Assembly (NCBI GenBank): GCA_002455955.1
Contig: DKLZ01000064.1
Span: 17,520 to 41,802, forward strand
Length of the DNA stretch: 24,283 bases
Direction: 5' to 3'
DNA from: Dehalococcoidia bacterium UBA6627
GTDB taxonomy: Bacteria > Chloroflexota > Dehalococcoidia > UBA2979
Part shown: positions 15,859 through 22,228 of the stretch, one piece after another
How the letters are laid out: each line of letters starts with the position of its first letter
How positions within the stretch are numbered: the stretch's first letter is position 1
Notes under the pieces: generated by a model
The model's input: only the letters and a program-made list of their open reading frames with translations
Database searches by the model: none
Told to the model about the DNA's origin: nothing
Translations under genes and position numbers: made by a program

Positions 15859-16665
15859 ATGAGCAACGTGATCCAAGTGCACGATGATGCCCACGTTCGA
15901 ATCATTCAAATGAATCGTCCGGAAAAGAAAAATGCTGCCTCCCTCGAGCTTGCATGGGGTGTGATTGAGGCTATTCGAGAGGCAATGCTTGATGATGAAG
16001 TCCGAGTCCTGGGTCTGACCGGTAGCGGCGACTCATTTTGTGCTGGCTTAGACCTAACACCAGACGAGGGACAGGAACAGCATATCCCGATGACCGAGCA
16101 GACTAACTATCTCGACGAACTCGGATGGGTAAGTCGTTTCATGCTGACGTTACGGCAAGAATGTGACAAACCGATCGTGGGTGGAATTAACGGCGTGGCA
16201 GTTGGAGCTGGCCTGTCGCTAGCAATGGCCACTGATATTCGGATTATGGCAAACAGTGCTCGTTTCCTGGCTGGCTATCCGCGTATTGGAGCTTCTCCCG
16301 ACGGTGGCCTCTCCTACACATTGATGCAGGCCATCGGATACGAGCAGGCAATGAGGTTCCTGTTGGAGAACAGAACTGTCGATGCAAATGAGGCACTCCA
16401 GCTCGGCATGGTCAGCCAAGTAGTGCCCGATGATCAATTCGAAACACATTTCCACGATTATCTAAAGTCACTATCTGCACTGTCCCCATTCACTATCCGC
16501 GCTACGAAACGCGTGTTAAGAGAGGCAACGGGAGTCGACCTCGAGAAACAACTTCGCTGGGAGCTTTTCAATATAGGAAAGTCACTCAATAGCCCAGACG
16601 GACAAGAGGCACGCCAAGCATTTATCGAGAAACGACCACCGATCTTCACCGGACGAGTGAGTTAG
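15859..16665 (+). CDS. enoyl-CoA hydratase/isomerase (crotonase) family protein
   Basis: This 268-aa crotonase-fold protein acts on acyl-CoA thioesters. The first oxyanion-hole segment is SFCAGLDL (about 59-66), and the second is GINGVAVGAG (109-118). Compared with rat mitochondrial hydratase, both catalytic glutamates are absent: the E144 position is Ser120 and the E164 position is Tyr140. Asp148 in SPDGG is retained at the position of the catalytic aspartate of PaaG-type isomerases and of 4-chlorobenzoyl-CoA dehalogenase, to which the downstream SYTL and ENRTVDANEA segments are also similar. Isomerase, hydrolase or dehalogenase chemistry is therefore more likely than hydration. The start ATG at 15859 has AAGGGGA upstream. 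It is the first of three co-directional genes, followed by the OsmC-like gene after 98 bases. The stop is TAG. Confidence 0.93.
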   Translation: MSNVIQVHDDAHVRIIQMNRPEKKNAASLELAWGVIEAIREAMLDDEVRVLGLTGSGDSFCAGLDLTPDEGQEQHIPMTEQTNYLDELGWVSRFMLTLRQECDKPIVGGINGVAVGAGLSLAMATDIRIMANSARFLAGYPRIGASPDGGLSYTLMQAIGYEQAMRFLLENRTVDANEALQLGMVSQVVPDDQFETHFHDYLKSLSALSPFTIRATKRVLREATGVDLEKQLRWELFNIGKSLNSPDGQEARQAFIEKRPPIFTGRVS

Positions 16666-16763
16666 CCAGAACTCGTTCGGTAGTCCTCGATCCCGCCAAA
16701 TGAACAAAGTTTCAATAAATGTGTCCAGTAAACTAACCGTCGTCTACATATCAAGGAGCTTTC

Positions 16764-17183
16764 ATGGACACGGTTCTCGCTGATTATCAAGACCGGAAAC
16801 GTATTGAGTTCACTGCGCGCGGTCGTTCACAAGTTAACATTCGAGAGCTCACGGATGACGGCCCGATCGGATACTCATCCACCGAATTGCTGCTGATAGC
16901 CCTTGCTAATTGCACCCTCGGAGCGCTACTCGATCAAGAACTACTTCGATCTGTGCAAGTATTGCGAGCTGAAGCAACATTGACTGCACAGCGAGCCGAG
17001 CACCCTCCTCGGATTACAAAAATTGAAGTCGACATTGACCTCGAGGTCACGGACAAAAACCTAAGAAAACACCGCACAGAACTAGAAGCTCTTGCATGTA
17101 CATGCCCACTTTGCAATACATTGGGAAATGTAGAGATCGTGAATCGACTGAACTTGATCGTTACTGGGGTTAGCAGCGGATAG
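16764..17183 (+). CDS. OsmC-like protein
   Basis: This 139-aa OsmC/Ohr-fold protein, probably a cytoplasmic homodimer, belongs to a family that includes organic hydroperoxide reductases using two redox cysteines. The first cysteine is C50 in ALANCTLG, on the central helix. The second motif is rich in cysteine: C112, C114 and C117 in ACTCPLCNTL, where classical OsmC has one resolving cysteine. The glutamate in SSTELLLIAL and helix spacing are conserved. The start ATG at 16764 has AAGGAG seven bases upstream. It lies between the crotonase and the selenocysteine rhodanese, so a thiol, persulfide or peroxide role linked to the latter is possible. The extra cysteines suggest disulfide relay or metal binding. 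The stop TAG lies within a perfect hairpin. Confidence 0.92.
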   Translation: MDTVLADYQDRKRIEFTARGRSQVNIRELTDDGPIGYSSTELLLIALANCTLGALLDQELLRSVQVLRAEATLTAQRAEHPPRITKIEVDIDLEVTDKNLRKHRTELEALACTCPLCNTLGNVEIVNRLNLIVTGVSSG

Positions 17184-17199
17184 CGTATCGCTATCCGCT
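17175..17199 (+). terminator. perfect 11-bp hairpin across the stop codon of the OsmC-like gene
   Basis: AGCGGATAGCG (17175-17185) and CGCTATCCGCT (17189-17199) are exact reverse complements around a 3-base loop TAT. The TAG stop (17181-17183) lies in the 5' arm. Only a weak T-containing stretch (ACTTATTGT) follows, so it may be an inefficient terminator or an RNA 3'-end stabiliser separating expression from the rhodanese gene. Confidence 0.6.
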
Positions 17200-17259
17200 C
17201 ACCTCAAACTTATTGTCAGGCGAACCAGTTTATCGACAGTGCCTTAGAGGAGCTCAGTA

Positions 17260-18090
17260 ATGACTACCGATTCTGAATCGCCACACCCTCTCCTTGTAAC
17301 CACTGAATGGCTCGAACAGCACTTAGACGACCCGAATCTCGTTCTGATCGATTGCGGTGCACCTGATGCTTATAGACGAGCTCATATACCTAACGCTGTC
17401 TCGATTTCACACGACCCATTCCTCAAGGGAGCAGAGAACTCAAAACTAGTAATGCCAAAAGAGGAATTCGAGACGCTCGTAAGAGCACTAGGCGTCTCCA
17501 ACAACACTTCAGTGATCGTATACGACGATAGTCCATCTATGAATGCCGCACGAGCTTGGTGGGTCTTTGAACGGTTCGGGCACAATGATCTTCGTGTGCT
17601 CGATGGTGGCATCAGTGCTTGGACAGCTGAAGGACGGCTCATGACCTCTCGTTCGACAAGCCATGAGCCTGGAACTTTCACGGCCAATATGTACGAGTCG
17701 CATCACTGTCGAATTGAAGATGTGCGTTCAGCAATTGAAGACCCTAACATCCAGATCTGGGACACGCGATCAGAAGGAGAATGGTCTGGTGAGAATAGCC
17801 GTGGAAACGAACGCGTAGGACATATACCTGGTGCGATATGGCTCGAATGGTTGAGACTCTTGCAGGAACCCCCGGTCGGACGATTCCGTCCACTAGACGA
17901 GATCCGTCAAATACTAGTCACCGCAGGTATCGATCCAGAAGCTGAAACGATCACTTACTGACAAGGAGGCATTCGCGCAGCGGTCGCTGCGTTCATCCTC
18001 CGATTGCTAGGAAACGATAATGTCCGTAACTATGACGGATCAATGAGAGAGTGGGCTAATCTCAGCGATACTCCACTCACTACCGACTGA
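17260..18090 (+). CDS. selenocysteine-containing two-domain rhodanese (thiosulfate/3-mercaptopyruvate sulfurtransferase family)
   Basis: Read with TGA 17959-17961 as selenocysteine, this is a 276-aa tandem rhodanese, the normal family length. Domain I (about 12-128) is the non-catalytic half, with Asp89 at the cysteine position (IVYDDSPS). Domain II (about 148-276) has WDTRSEGEW at 167-175 and the active loop I231-T-Y-U234-Q-G-G-I-R, where the family has CQxGxR. After the TGA the frame keeps full homology (RAAVAAFILRLLG, then VRNYDG and EWANLSDTP) to TGA 18088-18090, where family members end. Such enzymes move sulfane sulfur via a persulfide on the active residue; selenium there could change redox or nucleophilic behaviour. 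The start ATG has GAGGAG seven bases upstream. A standard gene caller would end it at 17961. A sequencing error or nonsense mutation is the alternative, but the downstream hairpin argues against it. Confidence 0.85.
17959..18001 (+). promoter_or_regulatory. selenocysteine TGA codon with bacterial SECIS-like hairpin
   Basis: The TGA (17959-17961) is followed by C and then a two-tier stem. The lower stem is GGAGG (17965-17969) with CCTCC (17997-18001). An internal loop holding T residues follows. The upper 6-bp stem is CGCAGC (17976-17981) with GCTGCG (17986-17991), closed by loop GGTC (17982-17985). The loop starts 20 bases after the TGA. E. coli fdhF has the same GGUC in its SelB-binding loop, 18 bases after its UGA. 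This is read directly from the sequence; SelB binding is inferred from the known bacterial element. Confidence 0.82.
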
Positions 18091-18152
18091 CCACATCTCG
18101 TTCGTAATCGGAAATCCGACTATGCACCCTCACCGTTACAAGTCAGGTATCA

Positions 18153-19025
18153 CTACGGGCCATGAGGAGCGAGGAAGCCTGCTCCACTACCCTCCTCACG
18201 TGCCATCCATCGATCTGATTCAGCTGCATGCAGGAAGGCAAGCACAGTCTGATTAAATAGTTCAGGTTCCTCTAGGTTAGAGGCATGCCCGGTGAGCGGA
18301 AAAATTACAAGTCCGGAACTTCGAACCTGACGCTTCAAATATAGAGCTGGTTCTAAACAGGGTTCATCTTCGTCGCCAACCAAAACAAGCGTAGGGATAT
18401 CGAGCGCCTGAAGTTCCATCTCGTATTCATACAGTGGGGCACGACCACCTTGAACTCCTCGCAACGTCATTGACGAACCCAACGCAGAATGGTTCATCAG
18501 TAAACGAGCAAATTCCTCATAGGCGGTTTCATCTTTTCTCTCTAGGCGGACACGCGTAGAACCGCGAGCATAGTCATGAAGCTCCTCCATTCCACCTCGA
18601 TCAAGACGTTCAGCAAGTTCTTCACACTGAGTAGCAAAAAGCTCAGGATCCGTGCTACCCGTACCGGCACCCGCAACGATTAATGATCGTGACATAGCTG
18701 GATGCTGTAAGCCAAAGTGCAGCGCGGTTGCACCACCCATAGACAGTCCACCAATATGAGCCTGAGTGATATCAAGATGGATTAAGACGGCGTGTAAGTC
18801 ATCGACTGCATGTTGTTGGGTATAGGCAGATGGGTGCTCGGGTACAGCAGATGGAGGATATCCACGAGCATTGAATGCAATAACGCGATAATGCTCGGAA
18901 AAAAAATCTAGCTGCTGCTCCCAGCTTTCGTGACTGCCTGCAAACTCGTGGCACCAGACCAGCGGATAGCCACTACCACGCTCTTCATAGTAGATGTGGA
19001 CATCGTTGTTTGACGCGTATGGCAT
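18153..19025 (-). CDS. alpha/beta-fold hydrolase
   Basis: This 290-aa alpha/beta hydrolase is of the ester or C-C-bond hydrolase type. The nucleophile elbow is G93-L-S95-M-G-G. The acid is probably D218 or D220 in VGDEDEP, and the histidine is H247 in LTGHASN followed by LEEPELFN. The oxyanion segment near residue 25 reads CHEFAGSHESW, with Glu where many relatives have Gly after His. There is no signal peptide. The start ATG at 19025 has GAGGGG upstream. The last 15 residues are low-complexity and rich in Gly. It is downstream of the cupredoxin gene on the same strand, with 101 bases between. It converges on the rhodanese gene. The substrate is unknown. The stop is TAG. Confidence 0.93.
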   Translation of the reverse strand: MPYASNNDVHIYYEERGSGYPLVWCHEFAGSHESWEQQLDFFSEHYRVIAFNARGYPPSAVPEHPSAYTQQHAVDDLHAVLIHLDITQAHIGGLSMGGATALHFGLQHPAMSRSLIVAGAGTGSTDPELFATQCEELAERLDRGGMEELHDYARGSTRVRLERKDETAYEEFARLLMNHSALGSSMTLRGVQGGRAPLYEYEMELQALDIPTLVLVGDEDEPCLEPALYLKRQVRSSGLVIFPLTGHASNLEEPELFNQTVLAFLHAAESDRWMAREEGSGAGFLAPHGP

Positions 19026-19126
19026 CGCTACCCCTCAAGTTTTTCCCTCTATAAGGCATGATAATAGCCATCAACACGAGTGGCAGTAATGTTCACGTCG
19101 AACTCGGACGCCGTAAATCACAAAAC

Positions 19127-19600
19127 CTAATCCACTGCTAAAGCTAGCTTCATCCCTGCTTCGTAATGCCCTTGTATGTGGCAAGCGAACTCAAGCGTTC
19201 CCGGTGAATAGACATCCTGGAATATCACATCAAACTCACGGCGTGCTCCTGATGGAAGATCGTTTTCCTGCACGACTGAAAGAGCAAATTGGTAAAGATC
19301 GGTAATGCTCGCCATTTCGGGACCTTTGGGCTTAGTAAGCACTAACTCATGAGGGAGCACCCCTTTATTTGTCACAATGAAATGGTAAGGCGTGCCAACC
19401 TTAAAACTTGTTAAGGAGGACTCAATACCGAATTCAGTTACAACCAGTTTTACCGTCACGGCACCAGTCTGGGCCATATGACCGGTATCAGTCGAAGCCT
19501 CCGCAAAAGGTGATCTAGAAGGCGTTCGTTCGTCAGCGCAATTGGTCAAGATCAAGAGTGCTAATAAGGCAATGACAGCTTTCAGAACCAGACCTCTCAC
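19127..19600 (-). CDS. cupredoxin-domain lipoprotein
   Basis: This 157-aa exported blue-copper-like protein has an N-terminus from the GTG at 19600 that forms a textbook lipoprotein signal: basic MRGLVLK, hydrophobic AVIALLALLIL, and a lipobox ending at Cys21 (LTNC). The cupredoxin domain covers about 48-157. The predicted type I copper ligands are H84 in GVLPHELV, C140, H145 and M150 in CHIQGHYEAGM. It should sit on the outer face of the membrane and carry electrons or bind copper. I preferred GTG 19600 over an ATG at 19663, because the ATG would place a long charged leader before the signal and overlap the upstream gene by 58 bases. GTG 19600 lies five bases after that gene's stop, suggesting translational coupling. 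No strong Shine-Dalgarno site is seen. The stop is TAG. Confidence 0.88.
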   Translation of the reverse strand: MRGLVLKAVIALLALLILTNCADERTPSRSPFAEASTDTGHMAQTGAVTVKLVVTEFGIESSLTSFKVGTPYHFIVTNKGVLPHELVLTKPKGPEMASITDLYQFALSVVQENDLPSGARREFDVIFQDVYSPGTLEFACHIQGHYEAGMKLALAVD

Positions 19601-19605
19601 CAAGT

Positions 19606-20163
19606 CTAAAATGTCCGTGAGGATGACAGAAGATGACGGGCGATTGTCTCGATGGCATCCCAATCTTCGGTTGTCGGCCTAAATCGCCGATCGATCACCA
19701 ACATCCATCCTTGAAATCCGTTGGCTTGACTTTTGATTTCGAGATTTCCAATACGTGATGCCAGTGCCTTGGTCGATACATCATTAGACAAGATGTGTAT
19801 CAAGTCGGTTCCGCCATCGTCGCCTTTCCAAGTCACATCAACTACTTTGCCAAACAGTGGGAATGACTTTTTCCTGATGGTCTTGATCTTGGTTTCACGA
19901 CTGGTTGAGATCGGCCTATCATCTGGAATCCCCAGCACTATCCACCATCTAGGAGGACTGTGCTGACTACCATCTTTCTTTAAGATATTGATCCACTTAA
20001 CCGGACTGTCGGAAATTTCTATCACGCCTAGCGACCGCTGATACCAGGAGTTATCGACCTCTTCTAGGTCACTTTTACGTTCGCTCATTTCTGCGCGTAC
20101 ATGTGCTGAGTTCAAGGCCTGCTGCAATTGATCTCTTGTTTTATCGCGCATTTGCTCCTTCAT
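19606..20163 (-). CDS. hypothetical protein, family not recognised
   Basis: I do not recognise this 185-aa protein. It has no signal peptide and no membrane segment. Residues 1-38 are charged and likely helical. The remainder alternates beta-like and basic segments with an unusual number of tryptophans, including a WW pair in PPRWWIVLG near residue 72 and further Trp in SPVKWINIL, DVTWKGDD, QGWMLVID and TEDWDAIE. It has no cysteine. It starts 12 bases after the short-chain dehydrogenase stop, with AGGAA upstream of the ATG at 20163, and ends five bases before the GTG of the cupredoxin lipoprotein, so the three genes look like one operon. A role together with the lipoprotein is possible, but nothing in the sequence names it. 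The stop is TAG. Confidence 0.8.
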   Translation of the reverse strand: MKEQMRDKTRDQLQQALNSAHVRAEMSERKSDLEEVDNSWYQRSLGVIEISDSPVKWINILKKDGSQHSPPRWWIVLGIPDDRPISTSRETKIKTIRKKSFPLFGKVVDVTWKGDDGGTDLIHILSNDVSTKALASRIGNLEIKSQANGFQGWMLVIDRRFRPTTEDWDAIETIARHLLSSSRTF

Positions 20164-20175
20164 TCGTGAGCATTC

Positions 20176-20952
20176 CTAACGCGCACGACTGCCACCGTCG
20201 ACAGGGTAAATTCCCCCAGTGATATAGACAGCATCATCACTGGATAGAAATGCTACCATCGCGGCGATTTCTTCCGCTTCACCGTAGCGCTCCAGAGGAA
20301 TCCGACTTTTGATCCGTTCATATTCAACTTCTGGTTGATCAGGGTTTGTGCCGCGCTCAATGGACCGCATCATCCGTGTCTCAATTGGACCAGGGCAAAC
20401 TGCGTTAACCCGAATCTGATCAGGTGCAAGCTCCAGCGCTGCTGTTTTTGTCATACCAATAACCGCATGCTTACTTGCACCGTAGGCGATTGCGAATGGT
20501 GTCCCACCAAGCCCCGCTATCGACGCCGTATTAACGATCGTTCCGCCACCTCTTTCCCTTAACGCAGGCACCACTGCCTTCATACCCAGCCACACCCCCT
20601 TAACATTCACAGCCAACACCTGCTCGAATGCCTCTTCCGAATAATCTGTTAACGGCACTCTCGGTCCTTCTATACCAGCATTGTTGAAGAAGTGATCGAC
20701 ACCACCGAAATGTTCGCATGCAGCCGTAACATAGCCTTCGACCTGATCGGCGTACGTTACATCTGCCACATGAATCAACACTTCGCCTTCTAACTGTTGA
20801 ATCGCGACAGCCGTTTCTTCTAGCCCCGATTTATCAAGGTCAACAGCAACCACCTTTGCACTCTCCGCTGCAAAGCGCAGCGCTGTTGCTCGACCGATAC
20901 CACCTCCAGCGCCCGTAATCACAACTACGTGATCTTGAAATCGTGCTTCCAT
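20176..20952 (-). CDS. short-chain dehydrogenase/reductase (SDR), classical type
   Basis: This 258-aa NAD(P)-dependent oxidoreductase has a Rossmann fold. The cofactor motif is TGAGGGIG near the N-terminus, the acidic residue ending beta-2 in AVDLDKS favours NAD(H), and NNAG follows near residue 90. The catalytic set is Ser in NTASIAG with Y-G-A-S-K downstream. The C-terminal ITGGIYPVDGG is typical. I chose the ATG at 20952 because GGAG lies six bases upstream and classical SDRs start here. An ATG at 21012 or 20997 would add 15-20 residues with no ribosome site. The probable role is oxidation of a secondary alcohol, but the substrate is unknown. It leads an apparent minus-strand operon with the unrecognised protein and the cupredoxin. 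The stop is TAG. Confidence 0.94.
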   Translation of the reverse strand: MEARFQDHVVVITGAGGGIGRATALRFAAESAKVVAVDLDKSGLEETAVAIQQLEGEVLIHVADVTYADQVEGYVTAACEHFGGVDHFFNNAGIEGPRVPLTDYSEEAFEQVLAVNVKGVWLGMKAVVPALRERGGGTIVNTASIAGLGGTPFAIAYGASKHAVIGMTKTAALELAPDQIRVNAVCPGPIETRMMRSIERGTNPDQPEVEYERIKSRIPLERYGEAEEIAAMVAFLSSDDAVYITGGIYPVDGGSRAR

Positions 20953-21144
20953 CGTCCGCTCCAATGCTTCACCGGTGTCTTCGACTAAAACACCCATATT
21001 TTGACTATGCATCGATATGCAACAAAGTTTGTTCGCGAAGTTCGTAGTCTAGTAATAAGCAGCGAAATTGGTCATCAAAACAAGTCTAGAGATGGCAGAA
21101 TATCTGAGACATGGTTCCGAAGCCATGAGTGCCAGGGAATGTAC

Positions 21145-21219
21145 TGGAGCGGGAGATGGGATTCGAACCCACGGCATTCTGCTTGGAAGGCAGACGCTCT
21201 ACCCCTGAGCTACTCCCGC
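21145..21219 (-). tRNA. tRNA-Gly (TCC anticodon)
   Basis: On the minus strand, acceptor GCGGGAG pairs with CTCCCGC. The D-arm is GCTC/GAGC, anticodon stem TCTGC/GCAGA encloses loop CTTCCAA (anticodon TCC), and T-stem GTGGG/CCCAT encloses TTCGAAT with a G-T end pair. The discriminator is T, and a genomically encoded CCA follows (21145-21147). All arms are intact. Confidence 0.97.
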
Positions 21220-21345
21220 TCACAAATAGCAGAGTATTCTACAAAGCTTACAAGCCCTAGCCCTTTTCTCAATTCGCACTATAGAGATAAGTTAATTCTT
21301 AGCGGAACTGGATGGCAACAACTAACAAAGTTGGGATGGCAACTA

Positions 21346-22197
21346 ATGACCACTGCACCGGAAATCGAGCATCAGGTCGAGGCGTACCTTGTGGACGAAG
21401 ACAGTCCTGATATCGAAAATCCTATCCACTCAACTGAGGTGGCCAAACAGTTCGGCTTTAGCGGGCCACTAGTCGGTGGCGTCACCGTTTGGGGTTGGGC
21501 CACACCGACCATTATCGAAGCCGTCGGTGAGGATTGGCTGAACCATGGCTGGGCCGAGTTCGCTTTCCGACAACCTACGTACCCAGGCGATATTCTCACG
21601 ATTCGTGCTGAGCTAACCAAAGACGCCGATATATGGGCGATTACGATGAGTAACCAAGAGAACGTCGACTGTGTGCGAGGTACCGTGGGTCTTGGAGATG
21701 CTGACTGGCTTCACGAGCTCTCAATACCAAAAGTGATGACAGCGGCTGCAGCGCCTGATCCCAAAATGCCATTAGTTCTCGATACAGCACCCGTTGGCAA
21801 GGATTTTCTCCCGTTACCAATCGACGCTACTGCTGATTTTGCTCGCACGTTTGCGCTAGAAGACCAGCACTCTGCTGATCCGCGGTTTATCGGTGAAAAT
21901 CCGCTGCTGCACCCATCTTGGACAGCTGGTTGGGCGGAGGCAGTGTTACGCCACAACTTTCACATAGCTATGTCCATGCATACCCGGAGCCGTATCCAGC
22001 ACCTCGCAAAAATCCCTGCCGGACAGATTGTTACTGGCGGTGCACATTTTCTCGAGGCGTATGAGAGGCATGCCCACCACTTCGCTAACTTCGACGTGCT
22101 CGTGCGTGGGGAAGACGGAAAAAACTTGGCACAAATGCGTCACTGGACTGTGTTCAGAATTGCCACCCCCGAGGAGCGTGCGGCAGCAGAGAAGTAG
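21346..22197 (+). CDS. MaoC-like hotdog-fold protein (acyl-CoA dehydratase family)
   Basis: This 283-aa protein looks like a double hotdog domain related to MaoC dehydratases, which hydrate enoyl-CoA. Near the N-terminus, the segment AKQFGFSGPLVGGVTVWGW resembles the hydratase-2 signature, but glycine replaces the expected histidine after GPLV. The first hotdog continues with the strand segments AEFAFRQPTYPGDILTI and VRGTVGLGD. The second, after about residue 150, includes GGAHFLEAYERHAH and ends with MRHWTVFRIATPEE. The start ATG at 21346 is the first sensible one after tRNA-Gly; an open frame running upstream to 21001 passes antisense through the tRNA and is not coding. The Shine-Dalgarno site is weak. 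Activity is uncertain because the histidine is not obvious. The gene converges on the 2-hydroxyacid dehydrogenase with 31 bases between. The stop is TAG. Confidence 0.82.
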   Translation: MTTAPEIEHQVEAYLVDEDSPDIENPIHSTEVAKQFGFSGPLVGGVTVWGWATPTIIEAVGEDWLNHGWAEFAFRQPTYPGDILTIRAELTKDADIWAITMSNQENVDCVRGTVGLGDADWLHELSIPKVMTAAAAPDPKMPLVLDTAPVGKDFLPLPIDATADFARTFALEDQHSADPRFIGENPLLHPSWTAGWAEAVLRHNFHIAMSMHTRSRIQHLAKIPAGQIVTGGAHFLEAYERHAHHFANFDVLVRGEDGKNLAQMRHWTVFRIATPEERAAAEK

Positions 22198-22228
22198 TCA
22201 ACAACCACACGCCCCAAGCTGTTCCAAA

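Noticed and set aside
17260..17961. A 233-aa truncated rhodanese ending at the first TGA, or a pseudogene
   Set aside because: It would lack the catalytic residue. The downstream frame is fully intact with no further damage, and a SECIS-like hairpin follows the TGA.
17959..17961. General reassignment of TGA to an amino acid (Trp, Gly or Cys)
   Set aside because: Only one in-frame TGA occurs across all recognised genes. Cys and Trp positions elsewhere use TGT/TGC and TGG, and the same gene ends at a TGA.
19600..19663. ATG start of the cupredoxin gene at 19663
   Set aside because: It would put 21 mostly charged residues ahead of a complete lipoprotein signal and overlap the upstream gene by 58 bases.
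21001..21345. N-terminal extension of the MaoC-like protein upstream to 21001
   Set aside because: This stretch runs antisense through the complete tRNA-Gly gene, is not homologous to the family, and the ATG at 21346 gives a sensible N-terminus.
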